Assembly: GCA_031308135.1 (NCBI GenBank)
Contig: JAHLJT010009419.1
Span: forward strand, 66,895,723 to 66,959,722
DNA from: Acheta domesticus
Taxonomy: Eukaryota; Arthropoda; Insecta; Orthoptera; Gryllidae
DNA length: 64,000 bases
Direction of reading: 5' to 3'
The notes beneath the pieces were generated by a model. That model was not told the origin of the DNA. It was given only the letters and a program-made list of their open reading frames with translations, and made no database searches. This document shows, piece by piece, positions 1 through 12,780 of the stretch (position 1 is the first letter of the stretch; every line of letters starts with the position of its first letter). The translations under genes were made by a program, and so were the position numbers.

Positions 1-533
1 AAAATTAATGTTATCTTCAAGTAATACATCACAATATATTTAAAAAGTTATATATAAAAGAATGAAAGATCCGACAACGTTATCAATAGTATCCGACAGT
101 AATGAATAGTTTCAATTGAAGGTCAATCTTTCAGTTTTCCATAGTGAACAAAAATATAGTACCTTCTTAAATATCTCTTCTACATGCTAGGGTAGTTCAC
201 AATTGAATAGTTCACAAATTCGCCGTTCTCACTGGGCCTCGCGCGACCTTTCTAGTGCGTTCTTTGATGCAATTTCTTTGATAAACTGTCGGAAACTATC
301 TTGTGCGTAGCTCTCATTTCGGATTCGGCTTGCTGGGTGGACACAAGTTGATGCCTCGTATTTGTTAATGGGCGACTTTTCAGTTTGGAACGACAGTCGT
401 GTAATGATAGACTTTGTGTCCATAGTGCATATTTTTATAGAATTCAGTCAGAGCGCAAGTTGCTCGTAGTGAATGTGGTGCAAATTTTTAGTGTATCATT
501 GAAGCTTCCGTTATTCCACGTGCCGATTCAACG
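1..533. other. Flank upstream of candidate first exon; nothing firm
   Basis: No gene is recognisable here. An initiator-like TCAGTC lies near 443, about 90 bases before the candidate start codon at 534, so part of this stretch could be promoter and 5' UTR. A TTTTTATAG run just before it is too close to act as a normally spaced TATA box. Confidence 0.25.
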
Positions 534-554
534 ATGTTCAACCAAATGGTAAGT
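534..554 (+). other. Candidate short first coding exon and splice donor
   Basis: An ATG at 534 opens five codons (M F N Q M), followed directly by GTAAGT at 549-554, a near-consensus 5' splice site that leaves the frame in phase 0. Very short first coding exons before a long intron are common in insect genes, for example secreted or cuticle proteins. The protein cannot be identified because no downstream coding exon is recognisable in the window. The pairing with the splice signals at 12.72 kb is inference. The site could also be chance. Confidence 0.3.
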
Positions 555-3500
555 AAATGACAATTTCAAAAAAAAGTATTAAGGAAGATTCGATCAATTA
601 ATTATCCAAATCTGGCAGGTAGTGTAATCTTGTCGGATCCAGCTCTTATTGCATTTAATGCATTTTACAAAGGCATAATAAGTCGTAATAATCTGCAGCA
701 GATTGTTCAATTTTTTATTCTTTTCATTTTAAGAGATCTCAAGAAATAATGCGTTTTTTGTATTTTTTTAAAAGTCATTGATATAATGTACTCGTGTATA
801 ATTTTCTTTTTTTAAGCATCATTAGTTACATTTCATGAGATAAAGATAAATTAAACACTTTGGGAATTAGTTTGCGCACGAAGCTTTTATGTTTCACGTT
901 CCTTCCCACTGACCTTCGGAGTGTTGCGACATTAAACGGTACTACAGAAATAGCCGTAGCAAAGGGCAGAAAGGAGGAGCGACTGCGCTCTAAATCTTTG
1001 AATTTCTATCCTTTTTCACTATAAAATTAATTCCAAGGCAACTTCTCTCTTGCTCTGCCATTGATGTCTTATAGAGTAAAGCGGCCATTTTCCCCATTCC
1101 ACAGTGCAGAAACCTAATTACATCAATTGTGCCTGAAGTACGACTCAATAGATTATGCTTAACGAGTAGACACAGGGCATGTATTCCAGAAGAGAAGAAT
1201 CACTATAAAAATAAATTCTCTCAAGAGCCAGCAGGACGGTCATTCTTTCAAAATCAGCAAACATAGCTTTTTTCTGTAGGTTTCTTAGTGACACAAACGG
1301 TCCGTGTTCAACTCGACCTATGCTTGTTCAACTATTTCGTTTATTTGATGCACATTTAAGGGAGAAGCATCAGCTTATTATAGACCGACCTTACTTTGGA
1401 GACCAAGTTAGAGTTAAGAATTAATTGTAGTGTTCTGTAAGGTCCTGAGCTCAATAACAATGCGTGGTTTTGTTAAAATGAGGCGGCGTTTTTGCAGGGA
1501 ATCACTGAATACAAACTCATTCAGCATCTGCACAAGCGTACTCTTAAGAACCGGTGCAGCTCTTTCGATAAATGTCAGAGAAAATAATTATGTGGAATAA
1601 AAGTTTATGAATTCTCAATACTTGTAGTTTTTGTTTTCATTAGTAATCCAATGATTAAAAAGCTACCAAATTTCTAAAGGATATAAAATAGTTATGGTGT
1701 TCTGTCGATAGTATTCAATCGAATGCATTATGATAGCCTATATATTTTTATGAAGAAATGTGTTAGAGAAGTTTTTTCTGAATTGTATTCGTTATTTTTT
1801 GTAATTTTAACTTAGATTATATCATAGAAAAGATAATATGAATTATAATACATCTTATAAGGAAAAGTAATTATTTTACTGCTTTAATTAAATTTAAATT
1901 TGGCTAACGTTTAACTTTTAGCTGGGAGAGCTAGTTACAAAATTAGAAGCAGAGTCGTACAGAACATAAGGCAGGAACTTCTGGCTGGGAAAGGAGGTCG
2001 CAGCTATTCTGACAGCGAAGGCGCAAGTGCCATTTGTCGAGGGAAAGTGGGCGCGAGTGACTTCTTATTTCCAAAGACCCTGCCATGCAATTAGTGTCGG
2101 CTGCACGTCATGGAACTTACAGAGCGCTCTTATCTCTTTTCTTTGTCCTTCGCCTAAGTTACCTCGCACCTTTGGAACTCAGTTTCCTCGTTACAATGCA
2201 TTGTTCGTCCTTCATTAAATGTACACAGTGGAAGTTTGCGCCTGAGAGTTTGATCGTTAATACTCCGTTGTTTCAACGAAGAGCGCAACTAGCCACGACC
2301 TCACACGATGTATAATACGCTTAGTTGAATGTAGAATATTTGTGTTATTAATGCGCTGAATTAATGGATTTGTCGAGGTATAGCTACATAAATATTTGCG
2401 AAATCTGCAACTCGTATTATCGTAAAGTAGCTTAAGTAAAGAATTGTGTTTGAGGAAAGAATGAAACTCATCTATATATTTTTAGCTTTAAATGGATTTG
2501 ATAATTCGATATAATATTCAGTAATTAAATTGAAATAAATTAATAGTACAATTCAAACGCGTTCGTATTCGTATTAATTTTACCAAAACGATAACTAATT
2601 TCGTAGGGTATATCTTTAGCACTAATTCACGCTTTTGTTTCAATTTAAGATTCCTCCGACAATTCAACTAATTTCTCTAAGACCTAACTTGGCCTTACTT
2701 GCCCTGAAAATCCACATGTTTGATGGGCTTAAGTTGTTAGAGAAATATATAAGTATATTTAATAATCGTTAGCAGTTACAAATATACAACGTTTGAGCTG
2801 CAGTTTTGAGATAGTAGGTTAAAAATATACAACGGAATTGCTCTAAAAATGCAGAAGTAATTGGATCGTACAATTCCGGTTTCTTTGCATCATTTCTTAG
2901 CTTGCTGTATTACGTTGTCTCATTAATTTTCCCTCTATATCTGCACTGTAATTGCATGTGTGCCGTGTGCACTTCCTTTGCTTCTCTGGAACGAGGTTGG
3001 GAGGATTTGGCGCAAGACGTCTGAGCACGAATTACGAGAGGAGCACTGCTCTAAAACAAAAACAGAACGACAGAACAGAATCTTCTCGAAATTCATCTCA
3101 GTACGTCCTGATGTTGAATGAAGAACATCGTTCTATCTACAGGAAATTGTAATGTGCTTATGAAACCAAAGACAGAAATTAAGTAATAAAATTTACACGG
3201 GAGCATTAACAATGGTCACAATATACAAAGACAGAAAATTATCTTTCCCAGACGAACTGAGTGTTCACGCGATAAATGACATTCGAGGCGTTGACCAATA
3301 TAAAAATATTTGAAAAGAACATATCGATAATGGATGAGATATTTTAGTAAAACGTCAATTATTGCAACATGATAATGGAGACAAGCAATTTTGAAAAATG
3401 CTGTTAATTTATATTACTTTCTGCCATAAATCTGCCACTTATTAATTTACTTCTAGCCATCTTACGTACAATTGTATCGTACATCCAAGAAATTACGAAC

Positions 3501-6500
3501 ACACGTCTAAATTAGTAATAGAAACTATCTTTTATTTTTCGTATTAAATTAATGGCTTGATTGGCCTTTTTGAACTAACTATTAGGATCGATAATGTATA
3601 TTCAACACTATAAATCAGTGGTGATGCCTAGACGAGCTATGAAGAATACTTTGAACAATGTAATAGAAGGTCCGAAAGGTCTCAGTTTGTAACCATTGAA
3701 CAAACCGAACTGAAGGGTAAATTACAGCCAAAGAAGGGCCAAGAATGCATGGTTTTTTAGTACAATGGTAACGTGCGTTGCTGGTTACACGCGAATCTTA
3801 TACTACCGCTACTGTTAGGAACAAATTCACTTTTTATGATCACGTATCGTACATGATAAAATACACGATTGCACACGATAATTCTTGTATTATGTTTTCT
3901 GATATAACGTCGTCGTAATGTTGGAGTTCTCATTTATGCACAAAAAGTCAAAAGTAAGTTCATATTGAATGCATTTCTATACAAAATTTCTCTAGTAAGG
4001 TGACTAGAGAAAGGAACTATTTCCTGATGTGACGGTCTATATATGGAATTATGAGTGATTCTGATCTTGTTTCTCGCATGATATGGTTACATCCGGGCCG
4101 ACCGTGACTCTCCCAGGCTTCTACGCTATGAAAAACCGTTCGTCGTAGATTAATTGCCCTAATTTTTCTGTTATGTGTTCGTTAGAATTAAACAATATCT
4201 TCTATGGACGTGTATAAACGTAGCGGAGTCGGAATATTTCATCGTGGTCGAGTTAAAGATATAATGAGAACCTATACCAGATATAAGTGTACCTTTTATC
4301 TCTGAAAATACTTCTTAATTATTTATATAGGTGTCCCACCAACTATGGCCCCCCCTAAAACTTTTAAACGGTTTATGACATGGAAGTGCAGTTTTCTCTT
4401 AACAATGCGGATTCATGGAGCAAGTAACATGCTATAGAGAAAGCGTCTGTAATATTTTTAATTTTCTAAAAATTTAAAATATTGTTTCCTTAAATGGAAC
4501 TACATATTTTTCTCGACAGGAATTGATGGACCATAAAAAGAGGAAAACAATGGTGTATCATATGTTAGTATTTTGATAGTAATTTGAGTACAAAATTAGA
4601 TGTTCAGACATGTGATATTAAATTAAACGGATAAAATTTCCTGTAGCAGCCCTTCCAATTGTCGCCTGTGGGGAAGCTGGCCTTCGCGGCGCCGAGACTG
4701 TTAAGGGGAGAGGGGAGACTGAGCGGTGTGGCAATGGGGGATAGAGGTGTAACTACACAATACATGGTCTTATCACGACTGACGTAGGAACAAACATCAG
4801 TATTAATGATGAAAATTAACCATTTTTTTGCCATTGATTTGTCAGAATTAAACTTCCCTTCTGGTTGAAATTCCAAAGCATCAATATATTACGTCACAAA
4901 TAACTGCAGTCAGTTCATCGGCCCTTGCACATACTATTACAGATGTGCATTATTGTCGATGGACACAGAGCTTAGTAAATAATTTATGTTCATAGTTTTC
5001 TTCTGTTTTTCTATTGTAATCTACGTATTATTTTAGTTTTGTAAATTTACAATGAGAAGTAAAGGAAAGTTTACCTTTTTGTAATATGATGTTCTGGAGT
5101 TTTTGTACAGAAAATCTTCAACCTTGCAAATAAATGGTTGCTTGTATTTGAAGTGTTTTAAAATACTGGCTTGTTATCACAGCCATTAGACATCGAGCTC
5201 GATTCTTGTTAAATTTGAAAATGACCTTTCTTAGTACCCTCCTTACACTACTAATTTCTTTATATCGTTCATTTAAATGATCCTTGCTTTGGAATTTCAG
5301 TCAGTAAAAGAAATAATTCTGATGAATCAATGGAAAAATGATTCATTCTGATAGTTAAATTTGATGTTGTTCCTGTGTCCGAACTCTTTGCATGGAATTT
5401 CTTATTTTCGTTCCCATGCCTGCTGGCTACTTCGCTTGAATAACTTCGTGCTCTCCAAGTCCAAGTAGCTTCTTCCAAAATTAAGGTCTTGATGAAAAAT
5501 GTCACCTCCGTTTCACTTGTCTTATAACTTTCTAGATCTAATTTTGTTATTGGCTTTAACCGGTAGCCGGAAGTGACTTATTTTGTCCTGACGCCTTCAT
5601 CTGCAATAAACATGTCACTAAAGCTTGTATACCAATTGAAAATTGTTCTTGTATTGAAAAACGTGTCACTATTGGAAGTACATTTCCTTTTCATTCCATC
5701 ATATGATGCTACCTAAAGAAAAAATATATTTTAAAATCGGCCACGACCCAAACTTTGTATTATCAATATTTCAAATATTTTCTATTTATTCCGGCTTCCA
5801 AAGGTCATGAGTCCTGTAACTCAGGTACATTTATTTACTTTTTCGTTTCGTCATGTCCAATATGATTTCCGTATTTCCCCTTTGTAAATGAGTTATACAA
5901 CTTGTTTATTGTCATTTGCGTGTACTAATGTTCTAAAATAAACTATTAATTGACGAAACTTTTTCTTGAGAATATTTGGTATATTTCAATATAATAAGAA
6001 ATGCAGCATATCAAAGCACAGAAATATTTGCAGAAGTACTAAGAACTTAAAGAATAACCTTAGATATCACTGAACTGGTTTTCATTTAATATTCGATTTT
6101 GTAATTTCGTGCCCCCATTTTCGACCCGCTCACAAATCGTCAGCGCCAACCCGCTCCGAATATTGAAAATTCACTGAGCATTTTTCACCTTGTTTGTGTG
6201 AATGTTAAATTAATAACTCTCACGAATTTTCTAGCACTGACAAGTTGCAGAGAGACACGTATGTTACCCAAGTGAAGAAACATCAGTATTGCATTATTTT
6301 CGTTTAAGCTAACTAGTCTAAATTTTGTTGTGTTTATCCGCGCAGTTTTGTGAGAATTAAAAATAATCTATATCGTGCGGAAATAAAAAATACCCGAGCT
6401 TAAATTAAGCCCAGTGAGGGCTTGTGGATGGACCGAAGGCCAAATATAAAAAGGAAAGTGCGTTTATGTGGTAAGAATAATAATATCTTCCACGTAAATT

Positions 6501-7320
6501 GAATACCGTATGAAAATAATGTACAAACGTTTGCACACATTTTGTGTTCTCTTATCCTGAATTGCTTTTGAAGACATTGTTTATATTCAGTATTTAAATA
6601 GGGTGTGAGGAAAGTAAAGAATAATTAAGAGCTAAAGAATAAATTAGGTATTCATTTTCTTAAAGACAGTTTTATTCCACTCATGAGGAACTAACTTCAT
6701 GCCAACGAAATGCGCCGGGATCTGGCGTCATGATTATCTCTGCTTTAGCGCATGAACACAACGTATCTTGTAGTATACGTTGAACCCACTTACTTACGCG
6801 GTCTCCGACAAAACATTTCTCATTAATGACGATCTTATCTGTGTTAGATATTTCTCTTTATATAATTGTTACTGGAGCTCCTTTATTGTACGGGGACGAT
6901 TCTCACATACTCACCGTCACCAAGAAAACCCACGCAAAATCGCAGGATAATGCGTCATAATAACTAATCGACCAGACACTACAAAGAGTTACTGTATATT
7001 TCATGCACTTTCTTGCACAAAACAATCCTACAAGAACTATCTTTAGTCCATAGAACCAGTTGACCTGAACTCAATGTAACTTTCATTTAGAATATATTGC
7101 CTAATTATTTAACAGCAGTTACTCGACTTTTTGTTTAATTATATACATCAAAGACGTACCCACTCCCAGATTGATTAGAGAATTATTTTTTTATCAATTA
7201 GCTATTCCCTGAATTGCGTGACGATACCATCATACGTCACGAATACGAGTGACATCGAACGATCACTCGGGTCGCCTGTTTATCTCTTGCAAGATAGAAT
7301 TCGGGAGAGCGAGCGGTGAC
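555..7320. other. AT-rich non-coding stretch
   Basis: Only short ORFs without recognisable motifs or codon bias occur. A stretch near 4331 beginning GTGTCCCACC resembles the outer end of an old DNA transposon, but no matching inverted end was found. If the exon at 534 is real, this is intron sequence. Confidence 0.5.
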
Positions 7321-7321
7321 A

Positions 7322-7323
<2 letters not shown>

Positions 7324-7352
<29 letters not shown>
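7324..7352. repeat. (GA)n microsatellite
   Basis: About fourteen uninterrupted AG/GA dinucleotides. Sequence between this and the GC-rich island at 8.2 kb holds no recognisable gene. Confidence 0.95.
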
Positions 7353-7355
<3 letters not shown>

Positions 7356-8214
7356 ATTTCATGCGGTGAAGACTCCTTTGCGTGTTTCTTATAATATTAA
7401 TAATAACAAATTCCATTACCGTTTTGGTCTCAGAAGCACGGATTCCCATACAAAATCTATTTTGTAACATTCAAATTTCGTCGCACCTGTGAGACTCCAG
7501 ATCTTAGTGCGCATTTCCTAGATTCAATGCGCAGTAGTAGACTAGGGAAGTGATTAACGCCATTTGCAACCAGTGCCCTGCAATACTAATTGACGGCTGG
7601 CAGGATCTCACGGTCTAATGTGGGACGTGAACGAAGGGCCGGGCTTGATACAGAACTGTCGTAACGTTCACCCCAGTTTCGTCAATTCAAAACAATTATT
7701 TTTCATGGTTTAAAACCAAATAAATTTCTTTCTTCAACAAAACTTAGAAATATCCTCAGTGCTTTGAATGCCTTTAAGCATAAACTTCTGAACTTCATAG
7801 AAGAAAACAAATTGTCAGTAAACTGATAGAAGCAAAGCGTTTCTGAGCCAAGTGACGTAAGAAACATTTGAAGACTTGAAATAAAAAACGAAGTAGGTAC
7901 TATTTCTGTTAAATGTACTTTTTATCAGAATAATGATTGAATCAAGCCTTATAACATAAGATCCAAAATGCAGACGCATTTCTTGATGGTGATACTGGGT
8001 TATTAGAAATGGCAGGAATTGTAAGTGCCAATACATGTAAAGTGTATATACACTAATTTTTCTTGAAAGAATGAAAATGTCACTTATACCCTTTTTTATT
8101 TCAAGCCTTCATTTATACAATTAACTGAGGGGAATTCAGTGTGATTTCTGATCATGAAATGCGTCATAACTATAAATAGCGATTTTTTGGTGGTAGCGTG
8201 AACATGCTACAACT

Positions 8215-9690
8215 AGCTCGAGCCGCCCCTGCTCTCATTTGCACGTGGTGCGCGGCGCGGGAAGGGCGGAGGGAGGGGCGGAAAGAGAGGCCTTTTGGGT
8301 CGTTCCGCCGCGGGCCTTTTGGCGCATTAGCCCCCTCGTGTGGAGCGAAGTTGTACCTTCGACCGCCTCTCTCCCCCCGAGGCTATGAGGAACAATTAGC
8401 TGAGGACACGTCGACTTCCCCGACGCGTGGGGAGGAGACGGTGATGATGAGGCGCTGGGGAGGGGACGGTGACAATGGCGGTGGTGATGACGTCAGTGAG
8501 ACAGCGATGATGAGACGGCGACGGTGAGACGGTGACGGTGAGACGGTGACGGTGAGACGGTGACGGTGAGACGGTGACGGTGAGACGGTGACGGTGAGAC
8601 GGTGACGGTGAGACGGTGACGGTGAGACGGTGACGGTGAGACGGTGACGGTGAGGCGGTGACGGTGAGACGGTGACGGTGAGACGATGATGGTGAGACGA
8701 TGATGGTGAGACGGTGACGGTGAGACGGTGACGGTGAGACGGTGACGGTGAGACGGCGACGGTGAGACGGCGACGGTGAGACGGCGACGGTGAGACGGCG
8801 ACGGTGAGACGGCGACGGTGAGACGGCGACGGTGAGACGGTGACGGTGAGACGGTGACGGTGAGACGGTGACGGTGAGACGGTGACGGTGAGACGGTGAG
8901 ACGGTGACGGTGAGACGGTGACGGTGAGACGGTGACGGTGAGACGGTGACGGTGAGACGGTGACGGTGAGACGGTGACGGTGAGACGGTGACGGTGAGAC
9001 GGTGACGGTGAGACGGTGACGGTGAGGCGGTGACGGTGAGACGGTGACGGTGAGACGATGACGGTGAGACGATGACTGGTGAGACGGTGACGGTGAGACG
9101 GTGACGGTGAGACGGTGACGGTGAGACGGCGACGGTGAGACGGCGACGGTGAGACGGCGACGGTGAGACGGCGACGGTGAGACGGCGACGGTGAGACGGC
9201 GACGGTGAGACGGTGACGGTGAGACGGTGACGATGAGACGGTGACGGGTGATGGTGATGGTGACTTTCGGGGCAGGAGTCAGTACGTGGATGGCTTAACA
9301 GCAGAAAACGCACAGGGTAGTGTGCGTGGTGGCCAAGCGATGGGTATCGTGTGGGGCCGGGGACGGAAACAAGAAATATGGGAGAGGATAAGAGAGAGGG
9401 TCCAGTAAGGGTGCGAACGGAAGGAAGAGAGGCGTGGCGGGGTGGGGCGAATGGTGGGAAAGAGGATTAAAGCCGGTCTGCGCGCGGGGGTGCGAGACGG
9501 AGGGGGATCTGAGCCGAGGGCATCAGCCCGTGCGGAATGCGTTAGGACTCAGCAGCAGCCGAGGGTACCGCCCCGCTCTTTTTCCCTCGCTACCTTGCCC
9601 AATCACACCCTACTAGGGTTGTCCAACGCAGTATCCAGAACCCTTCCGTCCTACCCAGATGACTCGTGTTTGACGCCCGCGGGTCCAGTT
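8215..9690. other. GC-rich, CpG-rich island containing a minisatellite
   Basis: Base composition switches sharply from AT-rich flanks to GC- and CpG-rich sequence. The left shoulder (8215-8500) has GGCCTTTTGG-type motifs and a GAGGAACAATTA motif at about 8388. The centre is the 14-bp tandem array. The right shoulder (9260-9690) is G-rich with no recognisable coding. It may be a CpG-island-type regulatory segment, but no promoter was identified. Confidence 0.45.
8511..9247. repeat. 14-bp minisatellite, about 52 units, with higher-order structure
   Basis: The unit is GAGACGGTGACGGT, with single-base variants (GCGAC, GATGATG, GAGGCGG) scattered in a patterned way. The variant order at about 8652-8850 (one GAGGCGG unit, then two GATGA units, three standard units, six GCGAC units) recurs at about 9024-9210. 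This implies a later duplication of a block of about 372 bp. Because 14 is not a multiple of three, all frames stay open on the minus strand and produce a spurious S/H/R/T/V-rich ORF. Confidence 0.95.
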
Positions 9691-9699
9691 GAATTGTTA

Positions 9700-12690
9700 C
9701 ACTAGGTCAGAAATCTGTATGTGGCCTGCAACCTGTATGTAAGCTACATAATAAAATGGCTAACTTCAGAACTACCGAGAAAAGTATGGCTATAAAAATA
9801 GGTGTATGCATTAAGGTGGCCCTATAGCTATAGGGTAATAAAAATATTTGTTCTGCTTCCACCCCTCTGTGCTACGCTACCCTCAAGCTTTAAAGTTGAA
9901 ACATAGAATATGCAACGACTAATTCCTTTAATAAGCGGCCTACTTTTTAATATCTCCACCCCTCTTTCTTTTTGCTCGACAAATCAAGCAGTTGTTTAAA
10001 TACATTCTGAATCAAATTATTTAAGAGTTAATTCTGCAATAACATGAAAATTGTAAAAAAATACATTTTTAATAATGCTCACGTCTACAAGAGAAACGTA
10101 TCTATGTATATCAATAATTTATGGATATTCACAACACAATTTGAGCAAATCGACATTGAGCTTTTTTTATTTTCCTTTGTAAAAATTAATATTTTGAAGC
10201 AAAGGAGCCTAGACGAAAGTAGATTTTGTCACTTTCCTCAAACTACTGATCCACAAAAGACGCAACACTTCTTTAAGACTCAATTATTACATTTCGTGAG
10301 GTATCATGGAATTAAGTCCAGTTTCTCTACATTTCTAAAGACACAGTATACATCAAGACAGAACATTAAGGAATTACCGTAAAAGATTTTGGACCGTTCT
10401 TCAAAACATATAATTTTGAAGCAACGTTCATGTACAGAGAAATGAAATCTGCAGATGCGTGTAGTGCATGGGAATTTTCACCATGGGGCTGCAGCGTGGT
10501 TGGCTTCTCATACCACCTCCTATTACTGTTTAAATCGCCATCCCTTGTGTAGTCAGTCATTTCTCATCACTATTCACTCCCTCACAAACTCCATGTAATT
10601 ATTCATGTTACAGTGTGATGAATACGAATTACCACTAGGATTACTTGCCCTTGTCTATGCTCAGAAGTGAATTGTGCAATCATCGTAATCAAATACCGCA
10701 ACCATGAACTTAAAGATAAATTGTGTTCTACCACGAGTCTGATAAAATTGTTTCATCATGCAATGTATACAAATGTATAATAAACACTAAAATAAATGCA
10801 GAGAACCGTTGCAGTCAGTTTCAAAGTATATTGAAAGTCCAGGTGCTTTAAAGGCGGGAAAATGGTTTTTATTTTTTTAACTGCAGCCCAGTAATTGGAA
10901 AAATCTGAAACAAATACACAACAATTTGTGTGTGATGAGGAACCTTTGACATTTTTTTCAAGCCTGTTCCAGGCTTCTAAGACACAGTAAAAAATATATC
11001 TTGATATTTTTTTCGAAAATATTTTTTTGTGTTCGAATTGGGGCCTGAGAAAATATTGAAAAATATTTTTCTGATAGTCCCAGTTGTTCTTATTTATCAT
11101 ATTTTTTTCAGTCTGATAAAATAGTGTTCAGTTGTCGAAAAAAAATGAAAAAAAAACAACACGTTTTTGGCTGTATAGGGGTGTGGGTAGGACGGAGGCT
11201 AAGAAACCTTTCAAAAATATTATTTTTATGTTAGAATTATAGTGTAACCACTCATATGTAATTTGGTTGAGGGGAACTTTTTACCATCTTATCGGGGGGG
11301 ACCCTCTGTGGGTAACAAAGGGGATTCGTAGTAGATCATGGTTTTCCTACACACTCATTTCGCCATTGATAGACCACAAATCATTCTTTCATCATGAACA
11401 TTTCCATTCACCCATTCCAGGCTGAACCGAACGGCATTGATTCAGGAATATAATAGTTAAATTGGCATTGGTATTATGTTTCATTGATATTGCGGTATAT
11501 TCATAAATAAAAATTAAGACTAATTTATGCGCCAGATCAAACTAAATAAGCACGTATACGGTGTTAAGCTCCACGACTTTTTTTATGCATTTTGCAGTCC
11601 TATAGCAACTATGCAAATGTTAGCAAGTCCTACTCTGACTGCATGTCCGTTGCCCCGGTAGCCAGCAGTGAAACGTTTCCCACCGCAAAAGGGAGTTCCC
11701 TAACCATTAACCCAGATTAGAGGGAGGGGAGTTAAGCTTTGCCTGGAATTTTCTTTTCCTCCATTCGCGGAATTTTACACTTCGCTCGTTTGGCTAGCTT
11801 TTTTGCAGTCGCAGAACTCGTTGCCCATTCACAATATTATTATTATTCCAATGCCTTCTCGTATTTGAGACGTTAGAGAAAAACGGAGGAGGATTCAGGA
11901 GAATTTGGAATATTCTAATTTCCAGACTAGAAAACTGGAAGTTATTTAAAAATGATGCTATTAAAGACATCTATTATATGAAAAATTGGGATAATGTAGC
12001 TTCCAAAACTTTGAAATTTCTTAAATTTTGCATGAAATGCCACTGCGAAATTATATAGAACATGTTGGATTACGTTAACGTTGAGATAAAAATTCCTGAG
12101 AAATACTTTAGTATTCCACCACTTGATGGTATTGAGGAGTTATGTACAAAATTTTGAATACTGTATCTTTCAGACTAGAGAACTGGGATACATTTAAAAA
12201 TCTTCTATGAAATGGATTTATGTAATTATGAAAAAATTGAAATATTTATAGCCTAGTGATATGTAACATTCTAAAACATTTTGGACACAATAGAATTTTT
12301 CAATACAATAGTATCAGTATATAATGTGAGATTTGAAAATTAATATAAGATTATTGAGTTTAATAAAATATTCTTCTCCCTTTTAGTGCACATAATATGT
12401 TGGTTATGCGTCACTAAGCAAATACAGATTGACTATCGAGAATTCATTTTCATCAGTGAACGTGTGGAAATTTACTGTACTACTTCTGATTATATGCCAA
12501 AATTATACGTTATTTATCTCATACAGAACACGGTGTAATTCAAATCAAAACATAATCCCATTAAATTTCTCATTTGCATGTTTGTTTTAATTTCGCCAAA
12601 TACGTGTAAATCATTACATTTGTAACAGATAGCTTCATTTAAAGAAGGTTCATTGAGATAAAATTTAAACCATTGTTAAGTTTCCTCGTG
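9700..12690. other. AT-rich non-coding stretch
   Basis: No gene is recognised. It holds a 16-bp perfect palindrome, CCCTATAGCTATAGGG, at 9820-9835. From about 10850 to 11330 there is A/T-rich sequence of the kind seen in old interspersed repeats. Confidence 0.5.
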
Positions 12691-12691
12691 C

Positions 12692-12729
12692 TTACTAATG
12701 ACATAATTTTTGTTTATTTTCAGGTGAGT
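12692..12729 (+). promoter_or_regulatory. Candidate recursive splice site (acceptor fused to donor)
   Basis: A branch-point-like TTACTAATGAC at 12692-12702 is followed by a T-rich tract and CAG ending at 12723, then at once by GTGAGT at 12724-12729. The juxtaposed acceptor and donor is the known signature of recursive (ratchet) splicing in long insect introns. The branch A at 12698 lies 25 nt from the AG. Use of the site is inferred, not shown. Confidence 0.4.
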
Positions 12730-12774
12730 TCACTTTGCAAGTTACTCCTTGAAACGTAGAGTAATACATCAACG
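12724..12774 (+). other. Candidate 51-nt RS-exon with second donor
   Basis: The segment after the acceptor runs 51 nt to a second donor, GTGAGT, at 12775-12780. Read in frame after the candidate exon at 534, it gives eleven codons and then a TAG at 12757-12759, so inclusion would terminate translation. RS-exons with in-frame stops that are normally skipped fit this layout. It could instead be an ordinary 5' UTR exon or chance. Confidence 0.35.
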
Positions 12775-12780
12775 GTGAGT

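Noticed and set aside
427..450. TATA box plus initiator for the candidate gene
   Set aside because: The TATA-like run is only about ten bases from the initiator-like motif, too close for a normal promoter.
4331..4420. DNA transposon end starting GTGTCCCACC
   Set aside because: No matching inverted end or transposase sequence found in the window.
8396..9313. 305-codon minus-strand ORF rich in Ser, His, Arg, Thr and Val
   Set aside because: It is the translation of the 14-bp minisatellite. The period is not a multiple of three, so every frame is open.
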